64,000 nucleotides of DNA from VXYL01 sp963666465 (GCA_963666465.1 OY762824.1:3286001-3350000), one strand, 5' to 3'. Numbered from the stretch's first letter, positions 1 through 9,107 are shown. Notes: generated by a model not told the origin, from the sequence alone. Numbers and translations are program-made.

Positions 1-188
1 GCGAGGGCGACGAGACGCCGCTGTGGGTGGACCCGCACGCGTGCAGGAGGCACGGACGCGTGCCAGAGGCACGGAGTGGAGGACCCCGAAGGCATGGCTG
101 CGCACCATGTCGAGGGGGCCGGAGCGAACGTGTCCATAGGACACGCGAATACTTGCCCAGCCACAGCGAGTGTATCGTCGTCCGCAGT

Positions 189-215
189 AGGGCATTCATG
201 AATAATCCGGGCTAG
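189..215. repeat. Solitary IS1380-type terminal repeat abutting the ku stop codon
   Basis: Read on the minus strand, positions 211 to about 193 give CCCGGATTATTCATGAATG. This closely matches both ends of the IS1380-type element at 41.5-43.2 kb (CCCGGACTATTCACGAAG and CCTGGATTATTCATGATTG). As at that element, a CTAG tetranucleotide (212-215) sits immediately outside the end. No transposase is visible in bases 1-188, where I see no supported gene, so this is either a solo end or the edge of an element lying mostly outside the window. Confidence 0.6.
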
Positions 216-1084
216 GAACCAGCACCAGCCGCCTTGCGCCCCTCGCTCGCCTTCTTGCGTGTACGGGTGCCCTTGGCCGGGGCCTTGCCGCGCTCCGGCG
301 CCCGCCGCGCCGGCTTGCGGTCGCCCACAGATGCCTTGAGCGCCTCCATCAGATCGACGATCTTCGCCTCCGGCCGTTCCTCCGGCGGCACCGCGATGTC
401 CTGGCCATCCACCTTCCGCTGGATGAGCGCCAACACCTTTTCCTTCACTTCGTCCTTGTAATTCTGCGGCTGGAACTCTTCGTTGGTGCGCTGCTCGATG
501 ATCTGCACTGCAAGTTCCAGCTCGCCGTCGGCCACCTCGCACACATCCAGCGGCACCTCGTCCATGGTGCGCAGCTCTTCCGAATGCTTGAGTTGTTCCA
601 TCACCAGCCCATCGCCCATGGGGCGTATGAGCACGAGATAGCTCTTGCCGCGCGCGGCGTAGCGCGCCAGCGCTGCCCGGCCCGTGGTCGAAAGCGCCGC
701 GCGGAGCAGGTGATAGGAACGCCCCACGCCCCGGTCCGGCCCCAGGTAGTACACGCGTTCGATGTAGATGCGCTCCACTTGCTTGAGCGGGATGAACTCG
801 GCGATGTCGATGGCGTTGGTCGAGGCGATATTCAGCGCCTTGATCTCGTCCGGCTCGAAGGTGACGTATTGCCCCTTCATGAACTCGTAGCCCTGCACCC
901 GCTCCTCGCGCGGCACCACCTCGCCATCCGACGCCCGGATATACTGTTGCTTCAACCGGGAGCCGTCCCGGCTCAGATAGTTGAAACGAACGGCGCTCGT
1001 GGTGTCCACCGTGGAAAAAAGCTTGACCGGAATCGCCACCAAGCCAAACGAAATGGTGCCGGTGCCTATGGCGCGAGCCGCCAT
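212..1084 (-). CDS. ku: Non-homologous end-joining protein Ku
   Basis: About 290 residues, the usual size for bacterial Ku, which forms a homodimeric ring on DNA double-strand ends and recruits LigD. The N-terminus (MAARAIGTGTISFGLVAIPV) and the following KLFS segment are the classic opening of the Ku beta-barrel, and the FMKGQYV and EFIPLKQVERIY segments also fit. The C-terminal 40 residues are Lys/Arg/Ala-rich, as in many bacterial Ku tails that bind DNA. The start at 1084 was chosen over an in-frame ATG four codons upstream because MAARAI is the family start. It is divergent from ligD with about 60 bp between, so the two probably share a promoter region. The TAG stop lies in a CTAG that borders an IS1380-type terminal repeat. 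Confidence 0.95.
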   Translation of the reverse strand: MAARAIGTGTISFGLVAIPVKLFSTVDTTSAVRFNYLSRDGSRLKQQYIRASDGEVVPREERVQGYEFMKGQYVTFEPDEIKALNIASTNAIDIAEFIPLKQVERIYIERVYYLGPDRGVGRSYHLLRAALSTTGRAALARYAARGKSYLVLIRPMGDGLVMEQLKHSEELRTMDEVPLDVCEVADGELELAVQIIEQRTNEEFQPQNYKDEVKEKVLALIQRKVDGQDIAVPPEERPEAKIVDLMEALKASVGDRKPARRAPERGKAPAKGTRTRKKASEGRKAAGAGS

Positions 1085-1146
1085 GCGCATCTCCAACTGC
1101 CGCCGCCTTGTGGGCGCAACGCGGGCGACTATAGCCCGTTAGCGAG

Positions 1147-3645
1147 ATGCCCTCAAGAAGCGACAGCCGTTCCGGCAGCCTTGGCCGCTATCGCGCCAAG
1201 CGACGTGCCTCCGCAACCCCCGAACCGTTCGGCGACGGTCAGCTAGCCCCTGCGCCGAAGGGCGTGGGTTCGCGCCGCCTGTTCGTCGTGCAGCAGCACG
1301 CAGCCACCCGCCTGCATTGGGATTTCCGGCTCGAAGTGGACAACGTGCTGCGTTCCTGGGCGGTGCCGAAAGGGCCTTCCCTCAACCCCGACGACAAGCG
1401 CTTCGCCGCCTTGGTGGAAGACCACCCCCTCGACTACGCCCACTTCGAGGGCACCATCCCGGACGGCAACTACGGCGCCGGCCACGTCATCGTCTGGGAT
1501 CAGGGCACCTACACCGAGCTCGAGGACTTCGACGTCGGCTTCCCCAAGGGCAAGCTGCTGTTCGAACTGCACGGCCACAAGCTGCACGGTCGCTGGACAC
1601 TCATCCGCCTCTCCGGAAGCGAGAACACCGGCAAGGAATGGCTCCTTGTCAAGGAGCGCGACGGTCACGAGGGCGAGGCGGCGCCAGCCGACGATTCCGT
1701 GTTCTCCGGCCTCACGCTCGACACCGTGGCCGAGCCCGAGGCGCTGCAGAGTCGACTGCGGCGCCGCCTCAAGCGGATCACGCCGAAGCTCCCCGAAACC
1801 GCCTCCCTGACCGAGGAACCCATGCTGGCAAAGGCGTCCGAACCGTTCCGGCGCGAAGGCTGGGTGTATGAGATCAAGTACGACGGCTATCGCCTGATGA
1901 TCGAGCGGGACGCCGACTTCGTCACGCTGCGGTCTCGCCGCGGAGTCGATCTCACCGAGCGATTCCCGGAGATCGCCCGCTCGGCCGAACGCTTGCCATA
2001 CGACGAGTTTGCCATTGACGGCGAGGTGGTGGTTGCCGACGAGCACGGCCTGCCGAGCTTCCCGCGCCTGCAGGAACGAGCGAGCCTGCGCGGCGAGCTC
2101 GCCATTCGCCGCGCCTCCAATCACGATCCGGTGCGCTACTACGCCTTTGACCTCCTCCATGCCGTGGGCTTGGATCTCAAGAGCCTGCCACTCGTCAAGC
2201 GCAAGCGGCTATTGCGCGACATGCTGCCGAGCGCGGGCCCGATCCGCTATTCGGAACACGTCGAGGGCGACGGCGTGCAGACCTACGAGGCGATGGTGGA
2301 GCTGGGGCTCGAAGGCGTGGTGGGCAAGCGTGCCGACTCGCCCTATCGGGGCGGGCGCAGCGACGACTGGCTCAAGGTGCGGGCGCAACGCACCTCGGAA
2401 TTCGTGATCGCCGGCTGGGCGCCGGTGAAGTCGAATCCGGACGACGTGGGCGCCTTGGCGGCAGCGGAGTATCGTGGCGAAACGCTGGTGTTCTGCGGCG
2501 GCATCGGCGCCGGCTTCAGCGCTGCAACCAGGCGGGAGCTGAAGCGCCGACTCCAGGAGCTGGAGCCGGCGTCGCCAATGACGGACTTGCATCCCTTCCA
2601 CTGGGTGGAACCGGTGCTGGTGTGTGAGGTGGAGTTCAAGGAATACACTCGCGACGGTTTCCTGCGCCATGCCGTGTTCCTGCGCCTTCGCGACGACAAG
2701 GCGCCGGAAGAGTGTCTGAGCAGCTACGACGATCCTGATCCGGCGCCCATCGAGGCGGCGTCGGCGCCGGAAGTGATGATAACCAATGGCGACAAGGTGT
2801 TCTTTCCGGAGAAAGGATTCACCAAAGGCGACCTGGTGGACTATTACGACAACATAGCGGAATGGATGCTGCCCTATCTTGCCGACCGCCCCCTGGTGCT
2901 CACGCGATTCCCTGACGGCATCCATGGCAAGTCGTTCTATCAGCGGGATGCACCTGCGTTCACACCCGACTGGGTGCGGCTCAAAACCTTGTGGAGCGAC
3001 AGTGCAGAGCGAGAAGTGAACTATTTCATTGTCGATGATGCGGCGTCCTTGCGCTATCTCGCCAACATGGGCGCCATTCCCATACATGCCTGGCACAGCC
3101 GGGTGGCGGATCTGGAACACCCCGATTGGTGCGTGCTCGACCTTGATCCGAAATCTGCGCCATTCGCGGATGTGGTGCAGGTCGCGAGGGAGATACGCGA
3201 ATTGCTTGCCGAGGTGGAGTTGCCCGGCTTTCTCAAGACCAGCGGCGCGAGCGGACTGCACATCCTGCTGCCGCTCGCGAATCAGCTCACCCACGATCAA
3301 TCGCGCACGCTTGGAGAATTGCTGGCGCGGGTGATCGTGGCGCGACGCGGCGACATCAGCACGGTGGCGCGAGCGGTGCGGGCACGGGCAAACAAGGTAT
3401 ATATCGATTTCATGCAGAACGGGCACGGTCATTTGCTGGTGTTGCCATTCTCGGCGCGGGCGGAACCGGCGGCCTCCGTATCCATGCCGCTCGAGTGGGA
3501 TGAACTCGAGGGAAAGCTCAGCAATGCCGGGCATCACATCGAGAACGCTCCTCGACGGCTGCGGGAGCGCGGGGATCCGATGCGGCCCCTCTTGGACACG
3601 GCGCCGGACCTGGGCCGGGCGCTGGCGCTCCTGGGGGAGCTCTGA
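1147..3645 (+). CDS. ligD: Multidomain ATP-dependent DNA ligase LigD
   Basis: An 832-residue protein with the Pseudomonas-type order phosphoesterase, ligase, polymerase. Residues about 35-190 are the 3'-phosphoesterase domain (QQHAATRLHWDFRLE and WAVPKGPS segments). Residues about 220-530 are the ATP-dependent ligase domain, with the adenylated lysine at about residue 244 in YEIKYDGYR and the oligonucleotide-binding fold following. Residues about 545-830 are the archaeo-eukaryotic-primase-like polymerase domain (DKVFFPEKGFTKGDLVDYY), with a metal-binding DLD pair at about residues 665-667. With the divergent ku this makes a complete two-component NHEJ repair system. The neighbouring genes are unrelated. 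All three domains look intact, and the ATG at 1147 gives a normal N-terminal extension. Confidence 0.96.
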   Translation: MPSRSDSRSGSLGRYRAKRRASATPEPFGDGQLAPAPKGVGSRRLFVVQQHAATRLHWDFRLEVDNVLRSWAVPKGPSLNPDDKRFAALVEDHPLDYAHFEGTIPDGNYGAGHVIVWDQGTYTELEDFDVGFPKGKLLFELHGHKLHGRWTLIRLSGSENTGKEWLLVKERDGHEGEAAPADDSVFSGLTLDTVAEPEALQSRLRRRLKRITPKLPETASLTEEPMLAKASEPFRREGWVYEIKYDGYRLMIERDADFVTLRSRRGVDLTERFPEIARSAERLPYDEFAIDGEVVVADEHGLPSFPRLQERASLRGELAIRRASNHDPVRYYAFDLLHAVGLDLKSLPLVKRKRLLRDMLPSAGPIRYSEHVEGDGVQTYEAMVELGLEGVVGKRADSPYRGGRSDDWLKVRAQRTSEFVIAGWAPVKSNPDDVGALAAAEYRGETLVFCGGIGAGFSAATRRELKRRLQELEPASPMTDLHPFHWVEPVLVCEVEFKEYTRDGFLRHAVFLRLRDDKAPEECLSSYDDPDPAPIEAASAPEVMITNGDKVFFPEKGFTKGDLVDYYDNIAEWMLPYLADRPLVLTRFPDGIHGKSFYQRDAPAFTPDWVRLKTLWSDSAEREVNYFIVDDAASLRYLANMGAIPIHAWHSRVADLEHPDWCVLDLDPKSAPFADVVQVAREIRELLAEVELPGFLKTSGASGLHILLPLANQLTHDQSRTLGELLARVIVARRGDISTVARAVRARANKVYIDFMQNGHGHLLVLPFSARAEPAASVSMPLEWDELEGKLSNAGHHIENAPRRLRERGDPMRPLLDTAPDLGRALALLGEL

Positions 3646-3774
3646 GCGCGACGGCTGCGCCGTGGGCGCGATGGAGGGAATAGCGCAATGGACAGGCGAA
3701 CGATCGCGGCCATTCCGCGTGCCGGGGATGTTTCCCTGCGGGAGCAGGCGGTGGAGCCGGCGAGCTCGGCCTTG

Positions 3775-3865
3775 CTTGCCTGGAAGTACGCCTCCGGCGA
3801 CGGGGACATGCCCGAACTTCCCTGCGCGTCAGCGGTCGAGGAAGCTTCCCCGGCTGAAGGCTCCT
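3775..3865 (+). repeat. Family-1 interspersed repeat, copy 1
   Basis: About 90 bp running from CTTGCCTGGAAGTACGCC to GGCTGAAGGCTCCT. Near-identical sequence recurs at 21115-21206 (inverted) and 54995-55084. Here the right border falls directly on the truncated 5' end of the isochorismatase-like gene. In one frame all three copies can be read as a similar peptide (AWKYA...SPAEGS), but the flanks are unrelated, so I treat it as a dispersed element and not a gene. Confidence 0.75.
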
Positions 3866-4424
3866 GGCGGACTTGCAGAACGGCCAGTGCGGCAAGGACG
3901 TGCAGGCGCCGCATCCCGCGCGTTCGGAGTTCTTCGATCGAGTGCGCGAAGTGGTCATTCCCGCCGGTCAACGCTTGATCCGTGCCTGCCGAGCCGGGGG
4001 CGTGGAGGTCATCTACACCATCATCGAGAGCCTCACCCTCGACGGTCGGGACCGCGGCCTTGATCACAAGATCTCCGGCATCTTCGCGGCGAAGGGTTCA
4101 TGGGAAGCGCAGGTGATCGAGCCGCTCGCCCCGAACGACAACGACATCGTCATCCCCAAGACCTCCTCGAGCCTGTTCAACTCCACCGGCTTCGACCACG
4201 TGCTCCGCAACCTCGGCATCGAGAGCCTCATGGTCATGGGCATCGTGACCGACCAATGCGTCGAAACCACGGTCCGAGACGGTTGCGACCACGGCTACCT
4301 GATGACGCTGGTGGAGGACGGCTGCGCCGCTTGGTCACCGCAGCGCCACGCCGAGTCCCTGCACGGTCTCAAGGGCTATTGCCGCATTCGCTCGTCGCGA
4401 CAGCTGGTCGCGGAAATCTCCTGA
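3864..4424 (+). pseudogene. 5'-truncated isochorismatase-family cysteine hydrolase
   Basis: About 185 residues with the isochorismatase-like alpha/beta fold. The presumed triad is visible: Asp in ADLQNGQC at the very start, Lys in VIPKTSSSLF, and the nucleophile Cys in MGIVTDQCVETTVRDG. Family members begin a few residues earlier with a hydrophobic strand leading into that Asp. Here the reading frame upstream hits a TGA at 3855-3857 inside the family-1 repeat, leaving only RLLADLQNG before the Asp. No ATG or GTG is available there, only CTG (3864) or TTG (3873). It therefore looks decapitated by the repeat insertion. Weak translation from TTG is possible but would lose the catalytic Asp. The substrate cannot be inferred. 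Confidence 0.7.
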
Positions 4425-4594
4425 CGCGCACCCTCTCGAAGCCGCCAGCTAAGCCGCCCCCTCGCCGCTGCGGCGAAGACCGCAGGCCCCGCCTTCGGCC
4501 GAAGCCCATCCCAGCGCCTGGGCCACCCACGGCCCCGCAGTTCCTCCCGACCCGGCGCTTGACGACATGGAAGCTCCCTCCAGAGATGCGGCGG

Positions 4595-5722
4595 CTATCT
4601 CACTGTGTCCAAGGAGTTTCTGGCGCTTGGGAAGCGGTCGATTCCGAGTTCTGCCCGTACGTTCCGGCCGAGCTCTGCCTGCATGTTGTCCACCGGGATG
4701 CCGGTGGCGTCGGCGATTCGCACCATGCGCTGGAAGTTGGCGGCGACGCCGGCAGCGTCCACCAACGCGGTGGGACCCGCTGCTTCGAGCAGTTCGCGGC
4801 GGCGTGCCGGCAGGTCTGGGGAGCGCATGGCCACGCTTTCGGCGAAGCGCATGAGTTGGAGGCCAAACTCGATGCCGACTGCGGCGCTTTGTGCGTCGCC
4901 GTTGATGGCTTGGAGATCGACTTCGGTGGAGGTGGTCTGCGCGCTCACACGGAGCATCGTGGCGTGGGAGTTGGTTCAGTAGAAGCACTCGTTGACTGCC
5001 GAGACGCGGCCGGCGATGAGTTCCATCTGCATCCGGGTGAGGGAGCGGGCCTCGTCCTTGACAAAGTTCTGCATTCCGGCGAAGGACAGGTATTGCGCCG
5101 AGGCGATGGCGCGCCAGCAACGGACGGCATTCGGCACGAGGCTCAAGGCGCGGACCACGTTGGCGGTGCGCATGGGCGGCCACAGGTCTGCCTCGTTGCC
5201 GACCGCGCCTTCCGGCGGCACGGTGGGCACGAAGCCGATGTCTTCGCGCAGCATGGCGGGCTTGTAGCGGGAGATCTCGCCGGGTTGGGGAGTCGGCAAC
5301 GGTTCGAGGTCGAGGCCGAGGGCGCGGTGAAATTCGTCGATGCTGAGGACCGCGACGACGATGCCGACGAGTTCGACGTAGGCCGGCTTGGCGAGCCCGT
5401 TGGCGGCGTTGTCCTCGACGTAGCGGCGGGTGATGCGGCCTTGGTCGGTGACGATGCGGTGGGCGGCATCAACGGCGACTTCCGGCAGTTCGCCGTCATG
5501 GTCGTGGGTGCCCTGCACGGCGTTGGGCGACAGGGCGGCCCTGCGTTCGGCGCAGAGGCGGCAATCCAGGGCACCTCGTGATGCCGCGGCGATGGCGACG
5601 CGTTGCGTCCCGGTCCACCAGCTTCCGGGCTGCGCGAGACGCTGCCAGAAGGCGCGGTGTTCGCGACCGATGTCGTCGCGGATGGGGTAGGGGGAGCGGC
5701 GGTAGTCGAAAGAAGAGATCAT
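4595..5722 (-). CDS. AhpD-like (CMD-family) protein with in-frame UGA, probable selenoprotein
   Basis: The ATG at 5722 opens a frame that meets TGA at 4976-4978 and continues in the same frame to a stop at 4595, about 375 residues if the UGA is decoded. The region around it reads QMELIAGRVSAVNECFY-UGA-TNSHATMLR. Carboxymuconolactone decarboxylase/AhpD proteins normally have CxxC followed three residues later by His at this spot, so the UGA (codon 249) replaces the second cysteine exactly, giving CFYU with His at +4. The N-terminal half carries another CxxC (CRLCAERR). The 125 residues after the UGA remain colinear coding sequence. The start overlaps the upstream amidohydrolase stop (ATGA), so the two are translationally coupled. 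A redox or peroxidase-like role is inferred from the family. The alternative is a nonsense mutation in a Cys codon. Confidence 0.8.
4944..4970 (-). promoter_or_regulatory. Candidate bacterial SECIS hairpin just after the in-frame UGA
   Basis: Starting five bases after the UGA, the mRNA can pair CTCCCACG with CGTGTGAG (7 pairs plus one C-U mismatch) around an 11-nt loop. The position suits a bacterial SECIS, which lies inside the coding region directly downstream of the Sec codon. The loop does not clearly show the preferred G at its first positions and a shorter competing stem exists, so this is only suggestive. Confidence 0.4.
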
Positions 5723-6567
5723 CGCGGACTCCAGCCGTAGATGCGGGAGAGGTTGCCGCCCATGAGCGCGGCGCGGTCGGAGTCCGAGAGCCGGTCGGTG
5801 ACGCGGAATGCCTCCACCGAATGCTCCGGCGAGACCACGTTCACGGCGCGGGTCCAGTCCGTGCCCCACATGCAGCGGCCCAAGCCGAAGGCGTCGAACA
5901 CCCGCGCGAGGGGATCCCAGATGTCCGCGAAAGGGAACGACTTGCGGGACAGGGTGCAGGCGCCGGACACCTTGATGGCGACGTGGTCGAAGCGGGCGAG
6001 GGCGAGAACCTGGTCCAGATCGGCGAAGGGCTGGTCGGGTGGCGGCGGGGCGAAGGGCTGCTTGAGGCCGAGGTGGTCGATGACGAGTTGGGTGTTCGGG
6101 TGGCTCTCGGCGGCTTCCGCGAACGCTGCCAGATTGCCCCAGCACAGCACGTTCACGGGCAGCCGGAGGCTGGCGCCGGCGCTGAAGATGCGGTCGATCC
6201 CCTGCCGGGACGGGGCGGTTGCCGGCGCACCCATCATCAGGCGCGCTCCTGCCACGCCGGGTTGCCGGGCCCATTCCGCCATGTCTTCGGCCACGCTGGC
6301 GGACTCGGGGTCAAATGGCTTGATGAGGCCGAAGCGGTCCGGGTGCTGCGCCCCGACTTCCTGGGCGTAGCTGGCGTCGTAGCGATACATGGCCCACGGC
6401 GAGACGAGGAGCGCGCCGTCCACGCCGAGTTGGTACATGGTGGCGACCATCTGCTCACCGGTTGCCTCGTCCGGGCCGGCAAGCGTGCCGGCCCAGGGGC
6501 GCTCGGGGCGGTTGCGTTCGTAGCAATGCACCTGCGAGTCGATTACGGGCGTTGCGTTCTCGGACAT
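5719..6567 (-). CDS. Amidohydrolase 2 family metal-dependent hydrolase
   Basis: A 282-residue TIM-barrel hydrolase of the COG3618/amidohydrolase-2 type, which includes lactonases and decarboxylases of small carboxylic acids. Visible marks are VIDSQVHCYERN at the N-terminus (the usual DxHxH is here DSQVHCY), VIDHLGLKQPF in the middle, VAIKVSG, and the terminal MWGTDWT with its metal-site Asp. The start at 6567 (MSENATPVIDSQVH) puts the first strand near the N-terminus; the in-frame extension upstream is not family-like. Its stop overlaps the start of the AhpD-like gene by four bases (ATGA), so the two form an operon. The exact substrate is not evident. Confidence 0.85.
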   Translation of the reverse strand: MSENATPVIDSQVHCYERNRPERPWAGTLAGPDEATGEQMVATMYQLGVDGALLVSPWAMYRYDASYAQEVGAQHPDRFGLIKPFDPESASVAEDMAEWARQPGVAGARLMMGAPATAPSRQGIDRIFSAGASLRLPVNVLCWGNLAAFAEAAESHPNTQLVIDHLGLKQPFAPPPPDQPFADLDQVLALARFDHVAIKVSGACTLSRKSFPFADIWDPLARVFDAFGLGRCMWGTDWTRAVNVVSPEHSVEAFRVTDRLSDSDRAALMGGNLSRIYGWSPR

Positions 6568-7052
6568 GGATGCGCCCCGTTCGTTGATGGCGGGGTGAAG
6601 TCTAATCCCTGATTGCGTGCCCATATCGGTGCGAACGAGCGCAGAATGCCCTCGCCCCAGCGCCACAAGAACCGTTGCCTTTCGGCAACGCTTCCTGCCC
6701 CAGCCCAGGCCGTCCTGTCACCCTGTCGGCATTCGGCCAGCTTGCGCCGTCCGAAGTCCGACAGGCTGCCAGGGCCCGGATGCCGCGCCACGTTGTCTCC
6801 GGAAGGCGGGCTTCTCGCCATCGCGCCGTGAGGAGCGTCCGCGGGAAGGCGGTTGCTGACCATGGGAGACGCTGCATGGAGGCTTGACGTACTACTGCTC
6901 GCCCTTGAGGCGTAGGGAGGCAGGCGCCTGGCAGCGCACCCTCCTATCAGATGTAGTTTCGACGAGCCTCTGGAGCGAGGGGTATCTTGCCCTCGTGCGG
7001 TTGAAGAAATGCGAGTGGTATGGTTGCGGCTCTCCGTCACTTGGAGCTGGCC
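6568..7052. other. Intergenic region with a family-2 repeat
   Basis: No supported gene. It contains family-2 repeat copy A at about 6661-6772 and GC-rich palindromic sequence. It separates the divergent amidohydrolase/selenoprotein operon from the PhyH/GST pair, so promoters for both are expected here. I could not assign convincing -35/-10 boxes. Confidence 0.6.
6661..6772 (+). repeat. Family-2 interspersed repeat, copy A
   Basis: About 110 bp, from CGCCACAAGAACCGTTGCC to GTCCGACAGGCTGCCAG. It includes a stable stem (GTTGCC-tttc-GGCAAC). Matching copies lie at 41438-41538 and 62748-62856, with partial copies at 35715-35769 and near 46683-46697. Most borders of other copies carry CTAG; here the equivalent border reads CCAG. 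Confidence 0.75.
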
Positions 7053-8222
7053 ATGGCCGAAGCAGCCCTCGATGAACAGGCGCCGACTGCCGCCGAGCAT
7101 GCCGCTGGGATGGCGGAGTACATGCGGGAAGGGCAACGGCGGGGGCGGGCGCTGGGCAACCGCGGGCCGGTGCGGTTTCGTTCCGGCAACGTGCTTGCGG
7201 ACGACATCCTCGATGCCTACTGGCAGCATGGGTTCTATGTCTTCGAGGACGTCATCGATGCCGACGAACTCGAGGAACTTCGCGCCGCGATGGCGGAAAT
7301 GCTCTCGCGGGCGCCGGTGGCGAAGGGGGCGGAGGTGGACGCTTCCGGACGCCCCGCGCTCGGGTCCGAGTTCAAGCGGCCGACCTTCACGTGGGTACGA
7401 CCCCTGAGCGATCCGGTCGGCGGCACGGAACTCGTGGGTGGGCGCCATCCGTCCAAGATGGTGGAGCCGAAGCCACGCGAAGATGCGCCGAAGGACGTGC
7501 TGCATCTGGTGTATGGCATGTGCCAGACGATGGCCGCGGGACTGCGCCTCTATGGCCACCCGCGGTTGCTGGCCATTGCCGAGAACATCAACGGCGCAGA
7601 CTTCACCCCGTTCAACGACGCCATCTTCGTCAAGCAGCCTGGTCTCGGCGGCTCGGTTGCCTGGCATCAGGACGGCCTCACGCACTGGAATTCGCCGGAC
7701 TGGGACGAGGGCATCCACGGCTTCAACTTCCAGGTGCAGCTCTATCCCACCACGCCGGGCAACTGCCTGTGGGTGATGCCGGGAACCCACAAGCGGGGCA
7801 AGCTCGACATCAGGGCCATGGTGAAGGCCAACGGCGGCTCCGAGCGACTGCCCGGCGCGGTGCCGCTGACGTGCCAGCCTGGCGACGTGACGATGGTGAA
7901 CCGCCAGACCTTGCACTGTTCGTTCGCCAACACCTCGCCGGATTTGCGCATCTCCATGACATTCGGCTTCCATCGCCACGCCTCCGTGGAGGGCGCCCGC
8001 AGCGTGCTCGGCGCCAACGACGGCGAGCTGTACGACGAACAGCGCATCTTCGACCGCGGCGCCGTGATTGCGGTGGCCATCGATGCCCGCCGGCAGCGCT
8101 TCCCGGACGAGGAGCCCTACGTCTATCAGCCCTTCGCGGGACTCGAGGACGACTTCCGCTGGAACCCGGACACCTACGAGCGGGTGATCCGGGACTACAA
8201 CCTGAAAGACCTGGGGATATAG
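7053..8222 (+). CDS. Phytanoyl-CoA dioxygenase (PhyH) family oxygenase
   Basis: A 389-residue Fe(II)/2-oxoglutarate-type oxygenase. The metal-binding HxD is in SVAWHQDGLTHW, the distal His in NRQTLHCSFAN, and the 2OG-binding Arg in SPDLRISM. The double-stranded beta-helix core spans roughly residues 170-310. The start at 7053 was preferred over an upstream in-frame ATG at 7020 because GGAG lies about seven bases before it. The stop is followed within four bases by the GST gene, so the two are very likely co-transcribed. The substrate is unknown; PhyH enzymes hydroxylate or halogenate small molecules. Confidence 0.88.
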   Translation: MAEAALDEQAPTAAEHAAGMAEYMREGQRRGRALGNRGPVRFRSGNVLADDILDAYWQHGFYVFEDVIDADELEELRAAMAEMLSRAPVAKGAEVDASGRPALGSEFKRPTFTWVRPLSDPVGGTELVGGRHPSKMVEPKPREDAPKDVLHLVYGMCQTMAAGLRLYGHPRLLAIAENINGADFTPFNDAIFVKQPGLGGSVAWHQDGLTHWNSPDWDEGIHGFNFQVQLYPTTPGNCLWVMPGTHKRGKLDIRAMVKANGGSERLPGAVPLTCQPGDVTMVNRQTLHCSFANTSPDLRISMTFGFHRHASVEGARSVLGANDGELYDEQRIFDRGAVIAVAIDARRQRFPDEEPYVYQPFAGLEDDFRWNPDTYERVIRDYNLKDLGI

Positions 8223-8225
8223 CCC

Positions 8226-8960
8226 GTGAGCCTGGACATCTACACGGCGGCGACGCCGAACGGCTGGAAGATCACCGTGATGGTGGAGGAACTCCGGGAA
8301 GCCGGAGTGGATCTGCCGCCGGTGAACCTCCACGCCGTGAGTCTGGGCGGCGACCAGTTCACGCCGGAGTTCATGGCCATCTGCCCGAACCAGAAGATCC
8401 CCGCCATCGTCCACGACGGTCGCGCCATCATGGAGAGCTGCGCCATCCTGCAGTATCTCGGCGAGACCTTTCCGACGGATCTCTTTCCCACGGACGAGCG
8501 GCGTTGGGATGTCATCCCGTGGCTTTACTGGCAGGCCGCCAACATCGGCCCCGTCTTCGGCAACAAGCTGAGCTACACCCGCTACATCAACGACGCCACC
8601 GACGAGCAGAAGGCGCATCCGCTCGAACGCTTCGGCAAGGAGGCACAGCGGCTGCTGGCGGTGCTCGACAATCAGCTTGCCAGCCATGACCACCTCTGCG
8701 GCGATGCCTTCACCGTCGCCGACATCGCCACCTGGTGCTGGGTGCGGTCGTGGAAGTGGGCTAAAATCGACATCATCGGACGTCCGCGAGTGATGGAATG
8801 GGTGCGCCGCTGCCGAGCCCGCCCTGGGGTGGAGCGTGGCATCTCCTTTGGTGTTCCCAAGGACGAGATCGACCGGTTCAGCCAGGAACGCAGGGCGCAA
8901 TATCGGCAAGGGGGTGCCGGGATTGCCTCGAACTGGGCGCTGCGCGACGACGCGAGTTAG
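8226..8960 (+). CDS. Glutathione S-transferase family protein
   Basis: A 244-residue protein opening with GTG (8226), three bases after the dioxygenase stop. The N-terminal thioredoxin-fold half has YTAATPNGWKITVMVEEL, the cis-Pro loop NQKIPAIVHDG and the ESCAILQYLGE segment that binds the gamma-Glu of glutathione. The all-alpha C-terminal half carries the capping motif FTVADIATWCWVRSW. It resembles the YfcG/YghU (Nu-class) group. Pairing with a PhyH oxygenase suggests glutathione-dependent handling of a product or substrate, but this is inference. Confidence 0.9.
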   Translation: MSLDIYTAATPNGWKITVMVEELREAGVDLPPVNLHAVSLGGDQFTPEFMAICPNQKIPAIVHDGRAIMESCAILQYLGETFPTDLFPTDERRWDVIPWLYWQAANIGPVFGNKLSYTRYINDATDEQKAHPLERFGKEAQRLLAVLDNQLASHDHLCGDAFTVADIATWCWVRSWKWAKIDIIGRPRVMEWVRRCRARPGVERGISFGVPKDEIDRFSQERRAQYRQGGAGIASNWALRDDAS

Positions 8961-9038
8961 GGGCCCCGGAGGGAGGGCGTCTCGCCCTCCCTCGCCCCCA
9001 GAAACCCTCGCAAGCACCGCGAAGCGGCGCTTGGGCCG

Positions 9039-9107
9039 GTTTCGCTGGCGCGAAAACTGCGAAGGGATCACGCTATCGTCCTCCGACTCGACAGTTTCCA
9101 CGGCGCT
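9039..9107 (+). repeat. Family-4 hairpin repeat, copy 1
   Basis: Shares TTTCGCTGGCGCGAAAACTG and the following 50 bp, ending CGGCGCT, with the copy after the FGE-like gene at 18221-18316. It folds into a strong stem around TGGC and lies between the convergent GST and permease genes, where it could act as a bidirectional terminator. Confidence 0.6.

Noticed and set aside
4976..6274. Reading the UGA at 4976 as a true stop with a 432-codon gene from 6274
   Set aside because: The first 184 codons of that frame lie antiparallel-in-frame over the amidohydrolase gene and are not family-like; the real start is ATG 5722 and homology continues after the UGA.
6543..9101. 852-codon open frame on the minus strand
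   Set aside because: It is the antisense shadow of the PhyH and GST genes, which have clear motifs; the predicted protein is His/Arg/Gly-rich without domains. High GC favours such frames.
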